Shown in pieces: positions 24,812-33,967 of a stretch of 61,379 nt of DNA. The notes under the pieces were generated by a model that was not told the origin of the DNA, ran no database searches, and saw only the letters and a program-made list of their open reading frames with translations. Within the stretch, counting starts at the first letter, position 1, and every line of letters begins with the position of its first letter. The position numbers and the translations under genes were made by a program. Origin of the DNA: CAIOTO01 sp040389165 (GTDB taxonomy: Bacteria > Pseudomonadota > Alphaproteobacteria > Paracaedibacterales > CAIOTO01); contig JAZKAK010000025.1 in NCBI GenBank assembly GCA_040389165.1, forward strand, positions 1 through 61,379, read 5' to 3'.

Positions 24812-26305
24812 CTATATCCGTGGGAACACACCTGTTGGTTCGGGCAATTTGGTGTTTGGCAGCAATTGTTTATTCAAAGAGGAAAACAAACGATCTGGTT
24901 CAGGTACAGAAAGTTGGTTCAAGATTTTAGCACTTGCCAATGGTACAAGTGGCTGCGTCAAGATTGCGATTTGTCTAATAAAATCAGCAAGAACATATAA
25001 AACCGTGCTCATTCGCTCTGGATCTGTTTTCTTAAGACCCCATGGCTTATGCTCATCAACATACTGATTAGCCTTCGCAATAAGCGCCCACACACCCTCG
25101 GCATAACGATTAATCTGCATTTCATCAATAGTCGGCAGGAATTGCTTAGGTAAATTAAGAAACATTAAATCTTCGGCCGTCAGCTCGCCTGGCGTTGGCA
25201 CAATTGCATCAGCATTTTTATAAATAAAAGACAGAACACGTTGTACTAAATTCCCGTAAGCATTGGCTAAATCACTGTTAATACGGCTAATAAGCGCTTG
25301 CCTAGAAAAGTCACCGTCTTGCCCAAAGGAAATCTCACGCATAAGAAAATAACGAACAGCATCGCTACCAAACGTATCTATTAATTCAATGGGATCAATT
25401 GTATTGCCAAGCGATTTTGAAATTTTAACGCCTTCGTTCGTCCACCAACCGTGTGCAAAAACCTGACGTGGCAATGGCAAGTCGGCAGCCATTAAAAAAG
25501 CAGGCCAATACACTGCGTGAAATCGCAGAATATCTTTCCCAACGACATGAACAGCTTCTGGCCAAAATGTTTTAAAATCAGGGGTTTGCTCATCCGGGTA
25601 ACCGAGCGCCGTCATATAGTTCGTCAACGCATCTAACCAAACATACATGATATGCTTGTCATCACCTGGAACAGGAACTCCCCATTTAAAACTCGTGCGA
25701 GATACTGATAAATCGTGCAATCCACCTTCAACAAAACGAATAACTTCATTGCGTCTCGATTCAGGTGCAATAAAATCTGGATGTGCTTTGTAGTACGCCA
25801 ACAATTGGTCTTGATATGCCGAAAGTTTAAAGAAATAACTGGGCTCGATCAGCCATTCTACATCGGCGCCTGTTGGTGCATTTCCATTAACCAGTTCAGA
25901 TTCAGCATAGAACGCTTCATCGCGAACGGCGTACCATCCAGCATACTCACCCAAATAAATAGAGCCATTATCAATCAAACGCGTCCAGAGTGCTTGGGCA
26001 GCCTTAATATGACGCGGCTCTGTTGTGCGTATGAAGTCATTATTTGTAACGTCTATTTTCTCTATTAAATGACGAAATGTTTGTGACACATCATCAACAA
26101 AATTCTGAGGACTCACACCAGCAACCGCAGCAGCTTTTTCAACTTTCTGACCATGCTCATCTGTGCCTGTTAAAAACTTAACATCTTTACCTTGAAGACG
26201 CCAAAAACGAGCCAAAGTATCACATGCAAGTGTTGTATATGCATGCCCTATATGAGGCTTATCATTCACATAATAGATTGGTGTTGTGATATAAGCTGCT
26301 GTCAT
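24812..26305 (-). CDS. metG: Methionyl-tRNA synthetase
   Basis: Class I aminoacyl-tRNA synthetase of 497 residues. The HIGH signature is HIGHAY (residues 18-23) and the KMSKS loop is KISKS (about 297). The connective domain (about 115-170) lacks the four zinc cysteines of the E. coli enzyme, which puts it in the short zinc-free group common in alphaproteobacteria. There is no C-terminal EMAP-like dimerisation domain. It charges both initiator and elongator tRNA-Met. The EipB-like gene lies upstream on the same strand with a 20-base gap. Confidence 0.96.
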   Translation of the reverse strand: MTAAYITTPIYYVNDKPHIGHAYTTLACDTLARFWRLQGKDVKFLTGTDEHGQKVEKAAAVAGVSPQNFVDDVSQTFRHLIEKIDVTNNDFIRTTEPRHIKAAQALWTRLIDNGSIYLGEYAGWYAVRDEAFYAESELVNGNAPTGADVEWLIEPSYFFKLSAYQDQLLAYYKAHPDFIAPESRRNEVIRFVEGGLHDLSVSRTSFKWGVPVPGDDKHIMYVWLDALTNYMTALGYPDEQTPDFKTFWPEAVHVVGKDILRFHAVYWPAFLMAADLPLPRQVFAHGWWTNEGVKISKSLGNTIDPIELIDTFGSDAVRYFLMREISFGQDGDFSRQALISRINSDLANAYGNLVQRVLSFIYKNADAIVPTPGELTAEDLMFLNLPKQFLPTIDEMQINRYAEGVWALIAKANQYVDEHKPWGLKKTDPERMSTVLYVLADFIRQIAILTQPLVPLASAKILNQLSVPEPDRLFSSLNKQLLPNTKLPEPTGVFPRI

Positions 26306-26325
26306 AAGTACATCCTTTAATTTAA

Positions 26326-27327
26326 TTATGCTGCAGAAGCAACTGAATCAATACTGGGCACAGTAGAAATATTAGCCGCTCCAATAGAGGATGCAGTTTT
26401 CCCGAAATCAGTCATGACGATATTAACAGTAAATTCAGGATCTGAGTGAGTAATCTTCATCGATACTGGAATTCCCAGGCTATTCACAGTTTGCGTGTAT
26501 GTATAATCAGGTTCTGAATCATCCCTGCTTCCCAATGCAAAGACATTCATTTTGATTTGCCATGCTTTTGCATTCTTCAAACGATTAGCAAGTTCTGTTG
26601 CAGCAGCATCTTCTGTTTTAGCGTCTGTGTTTATATTCATTTTATAATTGTTCTTTGGCGTAATATAGGCATCGACTTCAACTACTTCCTGTGCATCACT
26701 TGAACCATCAAATACTTTTCTCTGACCAACAGTCATATTCCCCTTAAGTGCCTCTGTAACAAGCATATATAAATGCCTTAAGGGGAACAGCGTACTCTTC
26801 GGCAGAACGACAAGCTTACTTTCTTCTGACGTTATTTCGTTTGATTTCAATTGAACATACCCTTGCTGCCCTTCAGGTAATTTTCCTTCACCTTTATAAA
26901 TCATTTCATCTTGCTTGCCATTCACAATGGAACGAACATAAAACTCATAACTCTGGCCATTTTTTGATTCATAACTTGCTATGATTAAATCATATTTATC
27001 TGCGACAGCTTTACCCTTATAGTAAATGTATAAGGTAGATTTTTGTTGTGTTGTCCACACATCCCCTTTTTCCTCGACAGTCATCTCGAGTGTTCCATTT
27101 ACACCATTAACTTCATCAATTCCTTCATCGAAATAAGATGATTTATCAAGCGAAATTTTATATTTAGCACTAAATGAAACCGGTTGAAAAGACAGAGAGT
27201 CTTCTTTAGACTGCTCTTTTTTTTGATTTTCTTCTTGCTGAGCACTTATCGCCGCTTCAGCATGAAGAAAATCAATGTTAATGCAAACCAGAAAAAGGAT
27301 TTGGCTTAGAAAGAAGTAAAGTTTCAT
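26326..27327 (-). CDS. EipB-like (DUF1849) periplasmic protein
   Basis: A 333-residue protein with a signal peptide (about 1-23, FLSQILFLVCINIDFLHA) and a following Gln/Glu/Lys-rich linker. The body alternates short beta-type stretches: VNGVNGTLEMTVEEKGDVW, SYESKNGQSYEFYVRS, PKSTLFPLRHLYMLV and RKVFDGSSDAQEVVEV. These fit the alphaproteobacterial EipB/DUF1849 family, in which a beta-spiral periplasmic protein supports envelope integrity in Brucella. The assignment rests on recalled family motifs. In EipB two cysteines form a disulphide; I see no pair of conserved cysteines in the mature part here, which is a difference. It lies between metG and tolB. Confidence 0.62.
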   Translation of the reverse strand: MKLYFFLSQILFLVCINIDFLHAEAAISAQQEENQKKEQSKEDSLSFQPVSFSAKYKISLDKSSYFDEGIDEVNGVNGTLEMTVEEKGDVWTTQQKSTLYIYYKGKAVADKYDLIIASYESKNGQSYEFYVRSIVNGKQDEMIYKGEGKLPEGQQGYVQLKSNEITSEESKLVVLPKSTLFPLRHLYMLVTEALKGNMTVGQRKVFDGSSDAQEVVEVDAYITPKNNYKMNINTDAKTEDAAATELANRLKNAKAWQIKMNVFALGSRDDSEPDYTYTQTVNSLGIPVSMKITHSDPEFTVNIVMTDFGKTASSIGAANISTVPSIDSVASAA

Positions 27328-27457
27328 ATGAAATATTTTTATCCAGTAGATTTATGTGTAACGTATCAGCTTTAAAGACTTATACAATTCTAATTAAGAT
27401 CAAGCAGCTGCATAAAAACGGACTGTGTCAAAAATATAACATCAACAAATAATTTGA

Positions 27458-28780
27458 TTACTGCAATAAGGGCGACCAAGCACCGTCTTCTGCCTCTTTT
27501 GGCGTATTAATGAGACGCAAATTATAACCGGTCATATCGACCATATAAAGTGAACTTTTATCTTTTACAGAATTCTGTTTTGCAAATAGTAAATATCGTC
27601 CATTGGCTGACCAGCATGGAGCTTCGACCAGCCATCCATCAGCAATCATTCGCTCACCAGTTCCATCGGGTGCCATAACGCCAATGTATAACTTATTTTC
27701 ACCAAATATTTGTTTGGTGAAAGCAATCAAATCACCACGTGGTGACCAAACTGGCTGGGAATATTTACCTTCACCAAAACTAATACGACGCACATCTTTG
27801 CCCATCGTATCCATTATATACATTTTCTCTCTACCACTACGATCAGATGTAAAAACAATTTGTGTGCCATCCGGTGAATAACAAGGTGACGTATCGATAC
27901 TCACATGATCTGTAAGGCGCGTCATTTTCTTTGAACTAACATTCATTGAATAAATAGCTGTTGTTCCACCTTTAGACAAACTCATCACTATAGAACTTGC
28001 GTCTGGAGAAAAGCGTGGAGCAAAACTCATGCCTTCAAATTTACCAAGCTTACGCTGGCTTTTATTATTTAGATTCAAGATATACACTTCGGCCAAACGA
28101 TCGTGTATTTTAAGGTAAGCTATTTCTTGTCCTGAAGGAGAATATCGCGGTGTAAGAGCAAGGCTCTTTGAATCCGTAATGGATGTGACACCATAACCAT
28201 CATAATCCATACGCATGAGACGTTTTGTGCTTTTTCTACCTTTGCTTACTGGCTCCGAATAAACAATTTGCGTATTGAAAAATCCAGCCTCGTTTGTAAT
28301 TCTTGAATAAATCAAATCAGCTGCAGCGTGCGCAAGACGTCTCATTTTTTTACGTTCACCACTCACTGATTTTGCTAAGATCTGTTTTTTATCAAGAACA
28401 TCGAACAAACGAAATTCAACTGTCATGGTTGCACTAGAGTCAAATACAATACGTCCCGTTACAATAAAACGGGCAGTTGTTGTTTGCCATTTTGCAAAAT
28501 CAAGACCTTTAGCTTGTACATCTGCTGCTGGTTGAACAAGATTTTCTTTCGCTATAGGTGCGAATAATCCACAGTTATACAAATCATTCGTAATAATAGC
28601 TGAAACGTCGATACCTGTTGATAGTGTACTCGTATCATCGGCGTTTACAAAATCAATGATAGCAACAGGATCAGGCTGAACCTGACCACGTGTTATTTCG
28701 ATAATCGCAGGAGCTTTCCCTGCATAAGCAAAAAAAACACCTGTCAATTGCACTAATATAATTAAAATAATTTGTTTCAT
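27458..28780 (-). CDS. tolB: Tol-Pal system beta-propeller protein TolB
   Basis: Periplasmic protein of 440 residues with a signal peptide (about 1-20). The N-terminal domain (about 25-165, IIEITRGQVQPDPVAIIDF) precedes a six-bladed propeller of PD40-type repeats: LTPRYSPSGQEIAYL, FAPRFSPDASSIVMS, TSPCYSPDGTQIVFTS, SQPVWSPRGDLIAFT and APCWSANGRYLLFA. TolB joins Pal to the TolQRA motor and helps the outer membrane constrict at division. The other tol genes (tolQ, tolR, tolA, pal) are not next to it in this window, an unusual separation from pal. glnA lies upstream on the same strand. Confidence 0.95.
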   Translation of the reverse strand: MKQIILIILVQLTGVFFAYAGKAPAIIEITRGQVQPDPVAIIDFVNADDTSTLSTGIDVSAIITNDLYNCGLFAPIAKENLVQPAADVQAKGLDFAKWQTTTARFIVTGRIVFDSSATMTVEFRLFDVLDKKQILAKSVSGERKKMRRLAHAAADLIYSRITNEAGFFNTQIVYSEPVSKGRKSTKRLMRMDYDGYGVTSITDSKSLALTPRYSPSGQEIAYLKIHDRLAEVYILNLNNKSQRKLGKFEGMSFAPRFSPDASSIVMSLSKGGTTAIYSMNVSSKKMTRLTDHVSIDTSPCYSPDGTQIVFTSDRSGREKMYIMDTMGKDVRRISFGEGKYSQPVWSPRGDLIAFTKQIFGENKLYIGVMAPDGTGERMIADGWLVEAPCWSANGRYLLFAKQNSVKDKSSLYMVDMTGYNLRLINTPKEAEDGAWSPLLQ

Positions 28781-28823
28781 ACGTTTTTCAATTTAAATGA
28801 ATATATCAGAGGATAGTGTACGC

Positions 28824-28853
28824 ACTAACCTGCTAAAAGTCAGCAGAATTAGT
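28824..28853 (-). terminator. Hairpin between glnA and tolB
   Basis: ACTAA and CTGCT on one side pair with AGCAG and TTAGT on the other (28824-28853), with small internal mismatches. No T-run follows on the minus strand, so it is a weak terminator or a processing site. Confidence 0.3.
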
Positions 28854-28881
28854 CACATATAGCCATTCATTTATAAATTGA

Positions 28882-30318
28882 TTATCGATTGAAATAATGA
28901 GCAAATTCCTGAGGATGAGGTCTGAGACGAATATCATCAATCTCGATTTTCTTCTGTTCAATATAGGTATCAATGAAATCTTTATCAAAAACATCGCCTT
29001 TTAATAAGTACGCATGATCTGTATTCAATGCGTCCAAAGCCTCTTCCAATGAACCACACACTGTTGGCAATGTGGACGCTATATCCTTGTGTTCAAACAA
29101 ATCTACAACTTGTGCTTCACCAGGATGAATTTTATTTTCAATACCATCAAGTGCTGCCATCAATAATGCAGAAAAACACAAATAACCATTTGCCGTTGGA
29201 TCTGGAAAACGTACCTCGAATCGCTTTGCATTTGGTGACATCACGTGGGGGATGCGGCACGCAGCGGACCTGTTGCTTGCTGAATAAGCACAAATAACCG
29301 GTGCTTCATAACCAGGGACAAGCCTCTTGTAGCTATTTGTTGTTGGATTGCAAAAGGCATTTAAACTCTTTGCATGCTTCAGTACCCCGCCAATAGCATA
29401 AAGAGCAAACTCGGACAATCCAGCGTAAGCATCACCTTTGAAAAGTGCTGTCTTATCATTCCATAAAGACATATGCACATGCATACCTGAGCCGTTATCA
29501 CCAAAAATGGGCTTAGGCATAAATGTAGCTGTTTTACCATAGGTACGTGCACTATTGCGAACACCATATTTAAAGATCTGAAGATTATCAGCGCAATCAA
29601 TTAATGTTGAATAGGCAAAACCGATTTCATGTTGCGCTGGCGCCACTTCGTGATGATGACGCTCTATGTTAAGTCCCATCAATGAAAGCACTTGCGTAAC
29701 ATCAGATCTGAAATCAGCCAACGCATCTACGGGCTGTACCGGGAAGTATCCACCCTTCACTGCCGGACGCGAACCATGATTGGTAGCATCAACAATTGCA
29801 TTACGCTGTGGAAATTCATCAGAATCTAATTGATAAAATGAACGTGTCATTTCAGACGTATAGGCAACGGAATCAAAGATAAAGAACTCAGCTTCTGGAC
29901 CAAAATAAGCTGTATTAGCAACAGCATGCTTGCTTAGAAACAGTTCAGCTTTCCGCGCAATATTCCGAGGATCACGATTATAAAAACCACCATCTTTTAC
30001 ATTCCGTGTGTCTGCAAAAAGAAAGGCCGTTGCTATGCTGGCAAATGGGTCAACGCGAACTGGATTTTCTTTTGCCACATCTGGCACCACAAGGAGATCA
30101 GAATCATTAATAGGTGACCACCCTTTGATCGACGATCCATCAACACAAAAACCTTCTTTAAGGAAATTTTCATCTATTTGAGATATTGGAAATGACATAT
30201 GATGCCAAATACCATTCATATCTGTGAAACGAATATCTACAATTTGAATTTCATTTTCTTGTAAAAATAATAAAACTGATTGGATAGATGTTGCTGATTG
30301 CGCCTTTACAAGAGACAT
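28882..30318 (-). CDS. glnA: Glutamine synthetase, type I, without the adenylylation tyrosine
   Basis: Forms glutamine from glutamate, ammonia and ATP; dodecamer in the cytosol. The 478 residues show the family blocks DGSSIKGW (about 56), GPEAEFF (about 130), ERHHHEVAPAQHEIGF, FGDNGSGMHVHMSLW and the RIP of AACRIPHV. AAGGA lies nine bases before the ATG. In enterobacterial GS-I beta, the stretch after IHPGEA reads NLYDLPPEE and its Tyr is adenylylated by GlnE. Here the aligned stretch is VDLFEHKD with Phe (codon 29095-29097) and one residue fewer, so this control seems absent. Catalytic residues look intact. Confidence 0.95.
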   Translation of the reverse strand: MSLVKAQSATSIQSVLLFLQENEIQIVDIRFTDMNGIWHHMSFPISQIDENFLKEGFCVDGSSIKGWSPINDSDLLVVPDVAKENPVRVDPFASIATAFLFADTRNVKDGGFYNRDPRNIARKAELFLSKHAVANTAYFGPEAEFFIFDSVAYTSEMTRSFYQLDSDEFPQRNAIVDATNHGSRPAVKGGYFPVQPVDALADFRSDVTQVLSLMGLNIERHHHEVAPAQHEIGFAYSTLIDCADNLQIFKYGVRNSARTYGKTATFMPKPIFGDNGSGMHVHMSLWNDKTALFKGDAYAGLSEFALYAIGGVLKHAKSLNAFCNPTTNSYKRLVPGYEAPVICAYSASNRSAACRIPHVMSPNAKRFEVRFPDPTANGYLCFSALLMAALDGIENKIHPGEAQVVDLFEHKDIASTLPTVCGSLEEALDALNTDHAYLLKGDVFDKDFIDTYIEQKKIEIDDIRLRPHPQEFAHYFNR

Positions 30319-30510
30319 ATGGTGAATTCCTTGGGGGATAAAGTAATGCTAAAACTTAAATTACTCTACGAGAAATTAAGATTCGAGGCAAGCCCCAGTA
30401 GGTGAAGAAAATGAAAAATAATGCATAAAATGCTAGATGAAAATGTTATCGAGAAAACATGTTAAAACGCATCAAAGCTAACAATTGAAGAATTCATAAT
30501 GCTTATAAGT

Positions 30511-30550
30511 ATAAAAATTCCCGTCCTAATCTCAACAGCTAGGACGGGAA
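30511..30550 (-). terminator. Rho-independent terminator of pnp
   Basis: TTCCCGTCCTA (30518-30528) is exactly complementary to TAGGACGGGAA (30540-30550); on the minus strand the stem is followed by TTTTTAT. It lies just after the pnp stop codon. Confidence 0.85.
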
Positions 30551-30555
30551 GTTAA

Positions 30556-32697
30556 TTAGGCTCCGAGCGCTTCCTGTGGGACAGGAATTATTTCAGAACT
30601 ATCTACTGGCACAGCCTTCATGCTGAGTTTAATCTTGCCACGATCATCAAAGCCAAGAACCTTAACTTGCACAACATCACCAACATTCACAACATCAGAA
30701 ACTTTTGCAACACGTCTGTCAGCCAATTCACTTACGTGAACGAGTCCATCTTTTGCGCCCATGAAATTCACAAATGCACCAAATTCAGCTACTTTTACAA
30801 CTGTACCCGTATAAATTGCACCAATTTCTGGGTCGCCAGCAATTGACATGATTGTAGCGACAGCTTTATCAAGTGATTCTTGATTATGCGCAGCAACTGT
30901 TACAGTGCCATCATCTTGAATATCAATTTTAGCGCCAGTTGTTTCACAAATTTCACGAATAACTTTACCGCCAGAACCAATAACATCACGAATTTTTTCG
31001 CGATTAATATTGAATGTAGTTAAGCGTGGTGCATTCTCACTAACAGATGGACGTGCATTTGTAAGCGCTTTAGCCATTTCACCTAGAATATGTAAACGGC
31101 CTTGCTTTGCTTGATCAAGTGCAATTTTCATAATTTCTGGCGTAATACTTGTGATTTTGATATCCATCTGTAAAGCAGTGATACCTGATTCAGTACCAGC
31201 CACTTTAAAGTCCATATCACCCAAGTGATCTTCATCACCAAGAATGTCAGACAATACAGCAAACTTTTCTTTTTCTTTAATCAATCCCATGGCAATACCA
31301 GCAACCGCTTTTTCAAGAGGAACACCTGCATCCATCATTGATAATGACGCGCCGCAAACAGTAGCCATTGATGATGAACCATTGGATTCAGTAATCTCAG
31401 ATACTGTACGTAATGTGTATGGGAATTTTGCTTTTGATGGAACCATCGGGGCCATTGCACGCCATGCAAGCTTACCATGACCAATTTCGCGACGTCCTGG
31501 GCCAGACACACGGCCGACTTCACCAACCGAATAGGATGGAAAGTTATAGTGCAACATAAAGCGTTCACGGTATTCACCGTCAAGTGAATCAATAATCTGC
31601 TCATCTTGACCTGTTCCAAGTGTTGTGACGACAAGCGCCTGTGTTTCACCACGTGTGAACAAAGCACTGCCATGTGTTCGTGGCAATATACCGATTTCAC
31701 ACACGATTGGACGAATATCGGCGAGAGAACGACCATCAACACGTTCTGATTTGTTCAAAATATTTCCACGCAAAATGCTTGATTGTAGCTCTTCAAAAGC
31801 GATTTCGATCAGGCCATCATGTTCAGCAAATTCTTCTGCTAGCGCTTCTGTAAGCTTAACTCTTGCTTCATCAATAGCTGCATAACGGTCTTGTTTTGAT
31901 TTGTTCGCATAAGCTTTTATTAGGTCAGCTTCAATAACAGCCTTAGCACGTTCTTGAACTTTAACCATAAAGGGATTTTGAACTGCAGCTGGCCACGCAT
32001 CTTTTGATGCTTTAACTTTCAAACGATCAATCATTTGAATAACAGCTTGGAATGCTTCATGGCCAAATACAACACCTTCAAGCATTGTTTGCTCTGAAAG
32101 CTCTTTCGCTTCAGACTCGACCATCAACACACCTTCTTTTGTGCCGGCAACAACCAAATCAAGCGCGCTCTCTTGTAATTGGGCATGTGTTGGATTCAAT
32201 ATAAATTGACCATCAATATAACCAATACGTGCCGCTGCGATTGGACCTAAGAACGGTATGCCTGAAATTGAGAGTGCAGCAGAGGCACCAATCAAAGCAG
32301 CGATATCTGCATGTGCATCTGTGTCATAACTCATAACGGTACAAAGAACTTGAACTTCATTATAGAAGCCCTCTGGAAATAATGGGCGAACAGGGCGATC
32401 AATTAAACGTGATGTTAAAACTTCTTTTTCTGAAGGCTTTCCTTCACGTTTGTAAAAACCACCAGGGATACGTCCTACAGAAAACGTCTTTTCAAGGTAA
32501 TGGACACTAAGTGGGAAAAAATCTGCATTTGCTTTTGCCTTTTTTGCAGCTACAACAGTACACAAAACTGTAGTATCACCATAAGTGACCATAACAGCAC
32601 CGTCCGCTTGACGGGCTACTTTACCCGTTTCGAGTACAAGTGGTAGTCCAGCCCACGTTAATTCTTCGCGGTGAATATTAAACATATTTTTTGACAT
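30556..32697 (-). CDS. pnp: Polyribonucleotide nucleotidyltransferase (PNPase)
   Basis: 3'-5' phosphorolytic exoribonuclease of 713 residues, part of the RNA degradation machinery. Two RNase PH domains (about 5-150 and 310-545) flank a helical linker; the second contains GPGRREIGHG and MDFKVAGTESGITALQMDIK with the catalytic Asp residues. A KH domain (about 555-615, IREICETTGAKIDIQDDGTV) and an S1 domain (about 620-690, GAIYTGTVVKVAEFGAFVNF) follow. AAAGAGAA precedes the ATG. In most bacteria rpsO lies just upstream; it is not here. A strong terminator closes the gene. Confidence 0.97.
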   Translation of the reverse strand: MSKNMFNIHREELTWAGLPLVLETGKVARQADGAVMVTYGDTTVLCTVVAAKKAKANADFFPLSVHYLEKTFSVGRIPGGFYKREGKPSEKEVLTSRLIDRPVRPLFPEGFYNEVQVLCTVMSYDTDAHADIAALIGASAALSISGIPFLGPIAAARIGYIDGQFILNPTHAQLQESALDLVVAGTKEGVLMVESEAKELSEQTMLEGVVFGHEAFQAVIQMIDRLKVKASKDAWPAAVQNPFMVKVQERAKAVIEADLIKAYANKSKQDRYAAIDEARVKLTEALAEEFAEHDGLIEIAFEELQSSILRGNILNKSERVDGRSLADIRPIVCEIGILPRTHGSALFTRGETQALVVTTLGTGQDEQIIDSLDGEYRERFMLHYNFPSYSVGEVGRVSGPGRREIGHGKLAWRAMAPMVPSKAKFPYTLRTVSEITESNGSSSMATVCGASLSMMDAGVPLEKAVAGIAMGLIKEKEKFAVLSDILGDEDHLGDMDFKVAGTESGITALQMDIKITSITPEIMKIALDQAKQGRLHILGEMAKALTNARPSVSENAPRLTTFNINREKIRDVIGSGGKVIREICETTGAKIDIQDDGTVTVAAHNQESLDKAVATIMSIAGDPEIGAIYTGTVVKVAEFGAFVNFMGAKDGLVHVSELADRRVAKVSDVVNVGDVVQVKVLGFDDRGKIKLSMKAVPVDSSEIIPVPQEALGA

Positions 32698-32922
32698 TTA
32701 ATTCTCTTTTCAATAATTAGAACGATATATGCTAAAATCAAGCACACCCAGCATCTTAAAATCAAAAGACATAAAGGAGGAAAAAAGCCTCATTTATTGC
32801 ATATATCTTTGGATATCAAGATCCTGAATGAGTGCTCATCTAAAGCAAGCCAATTATAAGGCATAACACTTAATTTTACGAAGGAAAAGGTGATCAGTGA
32901 TCAGTGAAAACGTGAAATTGCA

Positions 32923-33714
32923 TCAGAATCTGATTAACTCAAGCGGCATATTAAAGTTGAACAACACTTTCGCTGCGGTTTTTCCAACACTAGGTTTTAC
33001 AAATGTCGTATCAATCTTTACATAATCAAACATATTTGCCTGAAATCCAAAACTAGGCCCCCTTGTGAGCCGTGATTCCACATTCCTGGAATATGAATAA
33101 CCACCAAATAATTTTAATTTCGGGAAATATGGCACTGCGAGCGCAAATTTTGTATCTCCCGATAAAGGCTGTGCATTCTTCTTATAAACGCTCGCTGTGT
33201 TATGCGGCAATGTGTTTTGCATGCTTTCCTTAAAATACGATGCAGAAAGATTTGTTGATTGTGTCGACACCTCTGTTGCAACACCGTTACTACGCGCAAG
33301 AAATGGGATTTCTGAATTATGAAACGTATCCATACGTGCGCTTATGTGATCCCCAACAAAAAAACGGCTAAGAATCCCTTTTGTTCGCATAGGAGTGCTA
33401 TAATATACAGTACTTTTTGCTTCTTCAGTAGACCTTAGCGGAGCTGTATCATCATAATGAACATGATTAGGTGCTATATTCGGCTGAATATATTGAGCAC
33501 GACTATGCTCGGATGATTCTATATTAGCATATGAAATTGATTTTGCGCTGAGTTCAGCACTTTCAGCAAGTTCTCTATCAGCTTTAGTTGATATACCTGA
33601 AATTTGTGTTGAAAAATAGGTTTGAGTTGTTGAAAGTGATGTGTATTTTTGCGTTGCCTGTGATACAGATGCACAAACTAAGATAATCAAAAAAATACAT
33701 ATAAACTGACGCAT
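32923..33714 (-). CDS. Hypothetical secreted or outer-membrane protein
   Basis: Not recognised with confidence. The 263-residue product has a clear signal peptide (about 1-20, FICIFLIILVCASVSQA). Residues 25-185 are Ser/Thr/Ala/Glu-rich, with few hydrophobic stretches. The C-terminal 75 residues alternate hydrophobic and polar residues (VPYFPKLKLFGGYSYS and DYVKIDTTFVKPSVGKTAAK) and end in Phe, as outer-membrane beta-strands do. The pattern recalls the last strands of inverse-autotransporter barrels but is too short for a full barrel. It stands alone and is divergent from priA. Confidence 0.6.
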   Translation of the reverse strand: MRQFICIFLIILVCASVSQATQKYTSLSTTQTYFSTQISGISTKADRELAESAELSAKSISYANIESSEHSRAQYIQPNIAPNHVHYDDTAPLRSTEEAKSTVYYSTPMRTKGILSRFFVGDHISARMDTFHNSEIPFLARSNGVATEVSTQSTNLSASYFKESMQNTLPHNTASVYKKNAQPLSGDTKFALAVPYFPKLKLFGGYSYSRNVESRLTRGPSFGFQANMFDYVKIDTTFVKPSVGKTAAKVLFNFNMPLELIRF

Positions 33715-33967
33715 AACACAAGTTTTCTCGGCTTTCTATAATCAGAATAGGAGGAAGATATTAACAAGTGCTTAAAATTCGATACTAATAAATCGAAATT
33801 TCATGCGAATTTTAAATGTTTTTACCAGATAAAATTAAATGCTTTCAAAAACAGTTAACGAAAAATTTTGTAGGTATTAATCATGTGAACCTACCTAGAT
33901 CATAGAAACTTGAATCCATCCCTGATTCGTGTAAACTAACATTCACGTTTAAACAATCAAGCAATGT

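Noticed and set aside
32700..32922. Search for rpsO upstream of pnp
   Set aside because: No S15-like frame is present in any reading frame of this spacer; the usual rpsO-pnp pair is split in this genome.
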